NCBI GenBank assembly: GCA_021774195.1
Contig: JAJFJJ010000054.1
Span: forward strand, 1-42,302
Origin: Nitrosomonas sp.
GTDB lineage: Bacteria > Pseudomonadota > Gammaproteobacteria > Burkholderiales > Nitrosomonadaceae
Length of the DNA stretch: 42,302 nucleotides
Direction: 5' to 3'
Positions 36,225 through 42,302 of this stretch are shown piece after piece (the first letter of the stretch is position 1; the number at the start of each line of letters is the position of its first letter). Below the pieces are notes generated by a model. It saw only the letters and a list, made by a program, of their open reading frames with translations. It had not been told where the DNA came from and did not search any database. The position numbers and the translations under genes were made by a program.

Positions 36225-37238
36225 ATGAGTCAACCAGCGAAATATTTTGATACAACGCAAGCTGACGCCATGAACACATCGGTAGTCAATCATTTTGTTA
36301 CTGGTGAGGACGGTATGCCTAGATTGCGCGGAGAATTGCGGGTGAATGAGCCGATGAGCCGACATACTTCATGGCGCGCCGGAGGGGCTGCAAGAAGTTA
36401 TTATGTGCCGGCTGATTTGGATGATTTGACGTTGTTTTTGCAAGGTTTGTCTAAGTACGAGCGTGTGTGTTTGATTGGGTTAGGGAGCAATTTGTTGGTG
36501 CGTGACGGCGGACTAGATGCAACTGTTGTGTCTGTTCATGCACGGTTAAATGACCTGGATTTGATTGAGCAAGACCATTTTGGTGGAATGATCTATGTCG
36601 GTGCGGGTGTTGCTTGTGCGAAAGTAGCTCGTTTTGCGGCGCGGCATAATTTAACCGGCGCGGAGTTTCTGGCTGGGATACCCGGTACGGTTGGCGGTGC
36701 ATTAGCAATGAATGCGGGTTGTTATGGCGCTGAAACTTGGGATATCGCAGAACAAGTCCGTGTGATTAGTCCTAGTGGAATCATATCGACCCGACTGCCG
36801 CATGACTACAACATCGCTTATCGCAGTGTCGAGCTGAAATCTGCATCACTAGATGCTTTAGGTAATGAGTGGTTTGTCGGTGGATACTTTAGGTTAGCGC
36901 CAGGCAAGGAGGCGGAATCACGTCATAAAATCAAACAATTGTTGAAAAAACGGGTTAATAGCCAGCCATTGAATTTACCAAATGCCGGTTCTGTTTTTCG
37001 AAATCCACCAGGTGATTTTGCCGCTCGGTTGATTGAATCTTGTGGGTTGAAAGGTCATCGTATTGGCGGCGCAATGGTGTCACCAAAGCATGCCAATTTT
37101 ATTGTTAACACTGGAACTGCAAGGGCAGCAGATATCGAAGCATTGATGATGTTGGTGCAAGCAACAGTGAAGAAGGAAGCCAATCAAGATTTGGTGCAAG
37201 AGGTTCGAATTATTGGGCAAGCAGGAGGTAAATGGTGA
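36225..37238 (+). CDS. murB: UDP-N-acetylenolpyruvoylglucosamine reductase
   Basis: MurB reduces the enolpyruvyl group with NADPH and FAD to make UDP-MurNAc. The 337-aa protein has [14 protein letters not shown], the FAD motifs [20 protein letters not shown] and [19 protein letters not shown], the [20 protein letters not shown] stretch with the catalytic Ser, and the C-terminal HANFIVN. The first 30 residues before [14 protein letters not shown] are poorly conserved. An ATG at 36315 has GAGG 5-6 bases upstream and could be the real or a second start. The stop overlaps ddl by seven bases. Confidence 0.95.
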   Translation: MSQPAKYFDTTQADAMNTSVVNHFVTGEDGMPRLRGELRVNEPMSRHTSWRAGGAARSYYVPADLDDLTLFLQGLSKYERVCLIGLGSNLLVRDGGLDATVVSVHARLNDLDLIEQDHFGGMIYVGAGVACAKVARFAARHNLTGAEFLAGIPGTVGGALAMNAGCYGAETWDIAEQVRVISPSGIISTRLPHDYNIAYRSVELKSASLDALGNEWFVGGYFRLAPGKEAESRHKIKQLLKKRVNSQPLNLPNAGSVFRNPPGDFAARLIESCGLKGHRIGGAMVSPKHANFIVNTGTARAADIEALMMLVQATVKKEANQDLVQEVRIIGQAGGKW

Positions 37239-38152
37239 CCACTAAAGACTATGGAAAAGTCGCGGTTTTACTAGGTGGACGTTCAGCAGAGCGTGAAATT
37301 TCACTGCAAAGTGGGCGGGCGGTATTGAATGCACTTTTGAGTCGTGGAGTTGATGCGCATGCTTTTGATCCGGGCGAACAATCGCTGGAAGCCTTGCGGC
37401 TACAGCAGTTTGATATTGCTTATATTGCATTGCATGGCCGCTATGGCGAAGATGGCACGGTGCAAGGCGCACTCGAATTAATGGGTATTCCCTATACCGG
37501 TAGTGGAGTAATGGCCAGTGCAGTCGGCATGGATAAATGGCGCACCAAATTATTATGGCAAGCGGTTGGGGTTATTTCGCCGCCTAGTGTGATATTGGAG
37601 GCGGATAGTAATTTCTCAGAAGTGGTTGATAAATTGGGGTTGCCGCTAATTGTGAAGCCCGCACGTGAAGGGTCAACTATTGGTTTAAGTAAAGTGCATA
37701 GTAAGCAAGATTTGATGGTTGCTTATCAACAAGCAGCGGAACATGATTCCTTGGTGTTGGCAGAAGCATTTATTGAGGGTACCGAACTAACCGCCGGTAT
37801 TCTGGGTGAAACACCATTGCCTTTAGTGCGGATTGAAGTGGCTGGTGAGCTTTATGACTACCAGGCTAAGTATTTGTCGGATGAAACGCAATATTTTTGC
37901 CCGAGTGGCTTGCCAGATGATGTCGAAACTGAGATTCAGGTGCTGGCATTAAAAGCCTATAGAACTTTGGGTTGTGAGGGATGGGGACGAATTGATTTGA
38001 TACGTAGCTTATCTGGTGAATATTATTTCCTGGAAGCGAACACATCGCCTGGTATGACTAGCCATAGTCTGGTGCCGATGGCTGCAAAGAATGTTGGTAT
38101 TTCATTTGAAGATTTAGTCATAAAAATATTGGATATGTCACATGTGGGATAA
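37232..38152 (+). CDS. ddl: D-alanine:D-alanine ligase
   Basis: Ddl joins two D-Ala with ATP to feed MurF. The 306-aa ATP-grasp protein begins [20 protein letters not shown] and has the Ser/Tyr-containing [18 protein letters not shown] loop, [34 protein letters not shown], and the C-terminal [22 protein letters not shown]. It is the B-type of the dcw cluster. AGGAGG lies just before the ATG. It overlaps murB by 7 bases and ftsQ by 11. Confidence 0.96.
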   Translation: MVTTKDYGKVAVLLGGRSAEREISLQSGRAVLNALLSRGVDAHAFDPGEQSLEALRLQQFDIAYIALHGRYGEDGTVQGALELMGIPYTGSGVMASAVGMDKWRTKLLWQAVGVISPPSVILEADSNFSEVVDKLGLPLIVKPAREGSTIGLSKVHSKQDLMVAYQQAAEHDSLVLAEAFIEGTELTAGILGETPLPLVRIEVAGELYDYQAKYLSDETQYFCPSGLPDDVETEIQVLALKAYRTLGCEGWGRIDLIRSLSGEYYFLEANTSPGMTSHSLVPMAAKNVGISFEDLVIKILDMSHVG

Positions 38153-38918
38153 CCATCAATTATTAAGAGTAATTTCAAATATTATGCTGATGATGGTGGC
38201 TGCTGCTGCATTGTATGTCGTCAATCAGAGATTTATTAAACCCGTGTTTTTTCCATTGAAACAAGTCAATATTCTCAGTGCTGAGGGTGTTGGTGCTAAT
38301 AACGGCGGTTTGCATTATGTGACGGATGAAGAAATTAAACGATTGGTAAAAAACAATATAACCGGTAATTTTTTTTCAGTCGATTTGATTGCGGTGCGGG
38401 AACTATTTATTGCTTTACCGTGGGTGCGGGATGCCAAAGTAGAGCGAGAATGGCCGCATGGTTTAACGATCATGCTTGAAGAGCACCAACCTTTGGCGTA
38501 TTGGGGTAGTCATGCGTTGGTAAACATTTTTGGTGAAGTTTTTCGTGTTGAGTTGGATAAGAAATTACCTGTTTTTACCGGGCCAATGGAAGCCAGTTCG
38601 CAAGAAGTGACTCGTAATTATCAAACGTTCAGCAAAATTTTGATGCCATTGGATCAGTCAATTGCAAAGATTAATTTATCTCATCGATATGCTTGGCGCA
38701 TTCATTTGGAAAACGGGACAGTTTTGGATCTTGGTAGAGAAGAAATAGAGCGGCGTTTAAAGCGCTATGTTTCTGTTTACGAGTATGGACTGGAGCAATT
38801 AACCCAGCAGGAAACTTTGGCATATGTTGATTTGCGTTACCCAAATGGCTTTGCGGTTCGGCTACCAAAGGTTGTGCAGCAAATGCCAGATGCGCTCGGT
38901 AAAGAGGAGAAAACGTGA
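38142..38918 (+). CDS. ftsQ: Cell division protein FtsQ
   Basis: FtsQ is a bitopic divisome protein that recruits FtsL and FtsB. The 258-aa product has a short cytoplasmic N-terminus, one membrane helix (about residues 9-27), a POTRA domain (VNILSAEG...[38 protein letters not shown]) and the beta domain ending with [15 protein letters not shown]. Overlap with ddl and a 19-bp gap to ftsA fit the conserved order. Confidence 0.95.
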   Translation: MWDNHQLLRVISNIMLMMVAAAALYVVNQRFIKPVFFPLKQVNILSAEGVGANNGGLHYVTDEEIKRLVKNNITGNFFSVDLIAVRELFIALPWVRDAKVEREWPHGLTIMLEEHQPLAYWGSHALVNIFGEVFRVELDKKLPVFTGPMEASSQEVTRNYQTFSKILMPLDQSIAKINLSHRYAWRIHLENGTVLDLGREEIERRLKRYVSVYEYGLEQLTQQETLAYVDLRYPNGFAVRLPKVVQQMPDALGKEEKT

Positions 38919-38937
38919 GATCAAGGGGTGTGACTAG

Positions 38938-40176
38938 ATGAGTAAAGCCAAAGAAAGTAGGAATCTGATTGTCGGTGTTGATATCGGCACATCAAAAATT
39001 GTCGCTATTGTGGCGGAAATTAAACCTGATGGTGGTTTTGAAATTGTTGGGTTGGGCAGCCATCCTTCACGGGGTTTGAAGAAAGGCGTGGTGGCAAATA
39101 TAGAGACGACCGTAAATGCCATTCAGCGTGCCTTGGAAGAGGTTGAGTTGATGGCTGATTGTAAAATTAATGAGGTCTACACAGGTATTGCGGGCAGTCA
39201 TATTAAAGGGATTAACTCCGATGGTATGGTTCCGATCAAAGATAAAGAAGTATCTGAACGGGATGTTGAGCGTGTGATTGAGGCAGCTAAGGCGGTTAAT
39301 ATTCCTGCGGATCAACAGATTCTACATATTTTAAATCAAGAATTTATTATTGACGGCCAGGAGGATGTACGCGAACCGGTTGGTATGAGTGGGGTTCGTC
39401 TGGAAGTTAAAGTGCATATCGTCACTGGTGCAGTTTCTGCGGCACAAAACATTGTTAAGTGTGTGCATCGTTGTGGGTTAGAGGTGCGTGATCTGATTTT
39501 GCAACCGCTGGCTTCAGCAATGGCGGTGTTGTCTGAGGATGAGAAAGATTTAGGTGTTTGTCTGGTTGATATTGGAGGGGGCACGACTGATATTGCGGTG
39601 TTTACCCATGGTGCCATTCGTCATACCGCAGTTATCCCGATTGCTGGCGATCAAGTGACGAATGATATTGCTATGGCGTTGCGCACCCCAACTAAGAATG
39701 CGGAAGATCTTAAATGCCGTTACGGCTGTGCGTTAAGAAGCTTGGCTGAAACACGGGAAATGATCGAGGTGCCGGATGTCGGTAACAGAGGGACGCGTCA
39801 GTTATCAAAACAAACATTAGCGGAAGTGATTGAACCACGTGTTGAAGAACTGTACAGCATGGTACAGGCTGAGTTACGTCGTAGTGGTTTTGAGGAATTG
39901 TTATCTTCAGGAATTGTGATTACAGGCGGATGTTCTTCTCTGAACGGAATGGTCGAGTTGGGAGAAGAAATTTTTCATATGCCGGTGCGTTTAGGGGTGC
40001 CAGATTATAACGGTAACTTGAGTGATGTAGTGCATACGCCGAGATATTCTACCGCTATTGGGTTGATACTGGCTGGGATAGAGCAGACGCAGCATCAGCA
40101 ACATACAAAAATGCAGGGGGGCTCGGCGAAACAAATTTTTTCAAAAATGAGAAATTGGTTTCAGAAAAATTTTTAA
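38938..40176 (+). CDS. ftsA: Cell division protein FtsA
   Basis: FtsA is an actin-like ATPase that anchors FtsZ to the membrane. The 412-aa protein begins LIVGVDIGTSKIVAIVAEI (phosphate 1 loop) and has the 1C domain, LVDIGGGTTDIAVFTHG (phosphate 2) and GIVITGGCSSLNGMVEL (adenosine loop). It ends in an amphipathic, basic helix (about the last 15 residues, KQIFSKMRNWFQKNF), the membrane-targeting sequence. Length is normal. ftsZ starts 66 bp downstream. Confidence 0.97.
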   Translation: MSKAKESRNLIVGVDIGTSKIVAIVAEIKPDGGFEIVGLGSHPSRGLKKGVVANIETTVNAIQRALEEVELMADCKINEVYTGIAGSHIKGINSDGMVPIKDKEVSERDVERVIEAAKAVNIPADQQILHILNQEFIIDGQEDVREPVGMSGVRLEVKVHIVTGAVSAAQNIVKCVHRCGLEVRDLILQPLASAMAVLSEDEKDLGVCLVDIGGGTTDIAVFTHGAIRHTAVIPIAGDQVTNDIAMALRTPTKNAEDLKCRYGCALRSLAETREMIEVPDVGNRGTRQLSKQTLAEVIEPRVEELYSMVQAELRRSGFEELLSSGIVITGGCSSLNGMVELGEEIFHMPVRLGVPDYNGNLSDVVHTPRYSTAIGLILAGIEQTQHQQHTKMQGGSAKQIFSKMRNWFQKNF

Positions 40177-40242
40177 TAGTATTCGAAGTGGTTGTGTTAG
40201 TGAAACGTTAAGTTTAATTTCAATGTGCAAAGGAGAAATGTT

Positions 40243-41397
40243 ATGTTCGAAATCATGAATACCGAAACACAAGAAGCCGTCATTAAGGTGGTTGGTGTTG
40301 GTGGATGCGGTTGTAATGCAGTGGATCATATGATCCAGAATGAAATGCAGGGCGTTGAATTTATCAGTATGAATACAGATGCACAGGCTCTGAAATCAAA
40401 TAAGGCGCCAACTCTGTTGCAACTAGGGCAGGGTATTACAAAAGGTCTGGGTGCAGGCGCAAATCCGGAAGTCGGGCGTGAGTCTGCGTTAGAAGATCGT
40501 GATCGTATTGCCGAATTGATTCAAGGTGCAGATATGTTGTTTGTCACCGCTGGAATGGGCGGAGGAACCGGTACTGGTGCAGCCCCGATTGTGGCGCAGG
40601 TTGCAAAAGATATGGGTATATTAACCGTAGCGGTTGTTAGTAAACCATTTGCATTTGAAGGTAAACGTCTCAAAGCAGCGCAACTCGGTATGGAGGAGTT
40701 ATCTAAGCATGTGGATTCATTAATTGTGATTCCAAATGACAAGTTGATGACCGTTCTTGGTCAGGATATCAGTATGCTAGATGCGTTTAAGGCTGCGAAT
40801 GATGTACTGCACGGTGCTGTGGCAGGGATTGCGGAAGTCATTAACTGCCCAGGCTTGGTCAATGTTGATTTTGCCGATGTGAAAACAGTAATGTCCGAAA
40901 TGGGCATGGCCATGATGGGATCTGCTGTTGCAGCAGGTGTGGATCGTTCGCGTATCGCAGCAGAGCAAGCAGTTGCAAGTCCACTATTGGAAGACATTTC
41001 TTTGTCTGGCGCACGTGGTATATTGGTTAACATAACAGCTAGTTCCGTATTGAAAATGCGAGAAGTTCATGATGTGATGGCGACGATTAGAGAACTGACT
41101 GCTGAGGATGCGACCATTATCATTGGTACCGTGATTGATGAAACCATGGAAGATGATTTGCGGGTAACTATGGTGGCGACTGGACTTGGGCATTTAAACA
41201 ACCAAGGGCAAACTCAGCCTTTGCAGGTTGTGCATACTCGTACCGGTACTGATGATAAAACCTTGACGAACTATGATGCGGATGAACCGGCAGTTATGCG
41301 CACAGGTCGTAGAAGCGACGCAACTGTGGCAGCCATGCGCCAATCAGGCGTTGATCCGATGGATATTCCAGCGTTCCTGAGAAGGCAAGCTGACTAA
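40243..41397 (+). CDS. ftsZ: Cell division protein FtsZ
   Basis: FtsZ is the tubulin-like GTPase that forms the Z ring. The 384-aa protein has VIKVVGVGGCGCNAVDHM, the tubulin signature GGGTGTG (106-112), the synergy-loop region NVDFADVKTVMSEMG, a variable linker (about 320-365) and the C-terminal peptide DIPAFLRRQAD, which binds FtsA and ZipA. I chose ATG at 40243 because AGGAG (40231-40235) lies 7 bases upstream; the in-frame GTG at 40225 lies before that site. Two stem-loops follow the stop. Confidence 0.97.
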   Translation: MFEIMNTETQEAVIKVVGVGGCGCNAVDHMIQNEMQGVEFISMNTDAQALKSNKAPTLLQLGQGITKGLGAGANPEVGRESALEDRDRIAELIQGADMLFVTAGMGGGTGTGAAPIVAQVAKDMGILTVAVVSKPFAFEGKRLKAAQLGMEELSKHVDSLIVIPNDKLMTVLGQDISMLDAFKAANDVLHGAVAGIAEVINCPGLVNVDFADVKTVMSEMGMAMMGSAVAAGVDRSRIAAEQAVASPLLEDISLSGARGILVNITASSVLKMREVHDVMATIRELTAEDATIIIGTVIDETMEDDLRVTMVATGLGHLNNQGQTQPLQVVHTRTGTDDKTLTNYDADEPAVMRTGRRSDATVAAMRQSGVDPMDIPAFLRRQAD

Positions 41398-41399
41398 AT

Positions 41400-41431
41400 A
41401 ACAGTTTTCGAACATAACTGTTTTGCTTTTT
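41400..41431 (+). terminator. Stem-loop with T-rich tail after ftsZ
   Basis: AACAGTT (41400-41406) pairs with AACTGTT (41416-41422) across a 9-base loop, followed by TTGCTTTTT. The stem is AT-rich and modest, but with the T-rich tail and its position 3 bases after the ftsZ stop it is a plausible intrinsic terminator. It works together with the next hairpin. Confidence 0.45.
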
Positions 41432-41459
41432 GCCGCCCTGTTTGGATTAACAGGGCGGC
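41432..41459 (+). terminator. Strong GC-rich stem-loop after ftsZ
   Basis: GCCGCCCTGTT (41432-41442) pairs perfectly with AACAGGGCGGC (41449-41459) across a 6-base loop. No T-run follows, so it may be a pause or mRNA-protecting hairpin rather than a complete intrinsic terminator. It closes the dcw cluster. Confidence 0.6.
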
Positions 41460-41659
41460 AGAAGACATTGTTGGTAAAATTGTTAATTTTGTTTAAGCGC
41501 TTGCATGGCTTGTTCAGTCTAGAATAAGGGTGCAGTGGTGAATATGTAGCGGCTTATCTGACACAGAATATTGAACGGTCTCACTAGCTTAGACGTAATC
41601 TGACAGTAGCTGTTTTTTGAGGTGTCTGTTAGTTTAGATTTGAGCTAGTATATTAAATA

Positions 41660-42154
41660 CTATATGTTTTTCTCATTAATAAAATTTATACGATCTTCTT
41701 CTGTAGCACTCTCTTTGCACTCTCCTCTTATTTGTGATCGTCCCTTAACAAAATAGTTATCAATTTCTGTATAGCTTTCGCGGCAATAACCTGTTTCACT
41801 AAGTTTCGTTTTGAGCTTTTCATAAACAACATCCTTAATACGATTCATCATAGCCTCACGATCAGGTTTAGCTCCATTCTTCATGCCACCACTGCCCATA
41901 CCACCACGCATACCACCCCCACCTTTGCCGCCGCCTCCCATGCCACCACGCATACCACCGCCTCCCATACCACTACGCATACCACCGCCACCCATGCCAC
42001 CACTTCTACCCTCTGGCATGGCCATTGTTACTGTGTAACTAAATAATTTCATTCCATTTTGTTCAATCTTGGTTACAAATTCTTCTTTTATTTCGGACGT
42101 TCTATTTTGATTGCTTGCACACGCAACCAATAATAAAGAAACAAAAAATATCAA
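41660..42154 (-). CDS. Gly/Met-rich putative lipoprotein, probably 5'-truncated
   Basis: I do not recognise a named family. The 164-aa product has a hydrophobic start ending in a lipobox (LLVAC, Cys12), so it would be a lipid-anchored envelope protein. Residues 51-94 are an imperfect repeat built from GGM, GMGGGG and MRG units. The C-terminal part (95-164) is charged and non-repetitive, with two Cys (124, 146). The only start in frame is a TTG at 42154 with no Shine-Dalgarno and no basic n-region. The frame stays open upstream and reads RIRYTLIFF, as expected if a normal signal-peptide start was removed. The insertion element starting near 42166 probably did this. The encoded protein is likely no longer expressed from its own start. 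Confidence 0.6.
   Translation of the reverse strand: MIFFVSLLLVACASNQNRTSEIKEEFVTKIEQNGMKLFSYTVTMAMPEGRSGGMGGGGMRSGMGGGGMRGGMGGGGKGGGGMRGGMGSGGMKNGAKPDREAMMNRIKDVVYEKLKTKLSETGYCRESYTEIDNYFVKGRSQIRGECKESATEEDRINFINEKNI
41873..42004 (-). repeat. Degenerate minisatellite encoding the Gly/Met-rich tract
   Basis: The DNA repeats short units such as ACCACGCATACCACC and CCGCCTCCCATGCC (plus-strand reading), corresponding to GGMRGGM and GMGGGG in the lipoprotein. Unit lengths vary but stay multiples of three, so the frame is preserved. Tracts like this change length easily by slippage. Confidence 0.65.
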
Positions 42155-42207
42155 GGTATAACGTATGCGTCCGGTACGGCCATCTAAAAATCTTTAAAAA
42201 CTTTCAT

Positions 42208-42233
42208 TATCCTCAGATATTTTTATGAGGATA
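42208..42233 (+). promoter_or_regulatory. Hairpin enclosing the Shine-Dalgarno of the transposase accessory gene
   Basis: TATCCTCA (42208-42215) pairs perfectly with TGAGGATA (42226-42233) across a 10-base loop. The right arm contains GAGG, the only Shine-Dalgarno before the ATG at 42238. When folded, the hairpin would hide this site. This is a known way for insertion sequences to limit translation from outside transcripts. Confidence 0.5.
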
Positions 42234-42237
42234 TCAA

Positions 42238-42302
42238 ATGTCATTCCCCACGCAGCAGCAAAAACATATAGAAGCTTGGCAAACTAGCGGATTATCACAG
42301 GT
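42238..42302 (+). CDS. Transposase accessory protein, IS66 TnpA-like (partial, runs off window)
   Basis: ATG at 42238 with GAGG 8-9 bases upstream. The visible 21 codons read MSFPTQQQKHIEAWQTSGLS followed by Gln. The HIEAWQTSGLSQ wording is typical of the helix-turn-helix accessory proteins (OrfA/TnpA) of IS66-like elements, which usually continue with a YCR/K-type segment. With so little sequence the family is a suggestion. Confidence 0.45.
   Translation, partial: MSFPTQQQKHIEAWQTSGLSQ

Larger units (their letters stand above)
42166..42302 (+). mobile_element. Left end of an insertion sequence, IS66-like by its first gene (partial)
   Basis: Normal coding sequence of the neighbouring lipoprotein seems to stop at about 42166. 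From there GCGTCCGGTACGGCC begins a new, non-coding leader, followed by a hairpin and the accessory transposase gene. The exact terminal repeat cannot be fixed because the right end lies outside the window. The family is inferred only from 21 codons. Confidence 0.4.

Noticed and set aside
41540-41625. ATCTGACA occurring twice (near 41557 and 41602) as insertion-sequence ends
   Set aside because: It is a direct, short and imperfect repeat with no inverted partner or ORF, so it is not enough to call an element.
41873-42004. Gly-rich tract as an eukaryote-like silk or PE-PGRS protein
   Set aside because: The tract is only 44 residues inside a short bacterial lipoprotein, so a simple minisatellite explains it.

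Overview
The window looks like the chromosome of a Nitrosomonas-like betaproteobacterium. This is inferred from the gene order (yceD-rpmF-plsX-fab cluster, mraZ-to-ftsZ division and cell-wall cluster, czcCBA next to maf), the protein sequences and moderate GC content. No 16S or nitrification gene is present to prove it.

Bases 1-5903 are an accessory, partly decayed region. On the minus strand there is a DevB-DevC-DevA type ABC exporter followed by a C-terminally truncated GGGPS-family (archaeal-type ether-lipid) synthase. Upstream of the exporter are two unrecognised small ORFs. One has its own -10 hexamer and Shine-Dalgarno site. The same stretch holds a wreck of an IS3-family transposase, a cNMP-binding/HD-GYP protein, a 51-bp inverted repeat, a complete 180-bp MITE-like element and a partial second copy of it.

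Bases 5904-12651 (minus strand) carry maf/yceF followed by czcC, czcB and czcA, a tripartite heavy-metal RND efflux system whose pump has the Asp-Asp-Glu triad of divalent-cation pumps.

Bases 12669-22582 (plus strand) hold yceD, rpmF, plsX, fabH, fabD, fabG, acpP, fabF and mltG, which start and run fatty-acid synthesis and trim nascent glycan. They end in a large GT2-GtrA-ArnT-like glycosyltransferase fusion. A convergent AlkA-like DNA glycosylase follows.

Bases 23465-41459 are the complete dcw cluster: mraZ, rsmH, ftsL, ftsI, murE, murF, mraY, murD, ftsW, murG, murC, murB, ddl, ftsQ, ftsA and ftsZ. They are tightly packed, with many 1-11 bp overlaps. A sigma70-like promoter and five 10-bp-spaced GTGG boxes precede mraZ, the expected autorepressor site. 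Two stem-loops end the cluster after ftsZ. lpxC, the usual next gene, is not in the window.

The right end carries a Gly/Met-rich lipoprotein gene that seems to have lost its 5' end to an insertion element. The first 21 codons of that element's accessory transposase gene reach the window edge.

Most of the window is ordinary core biology. The unusual material lies in 1-5903 and 41460-42302.
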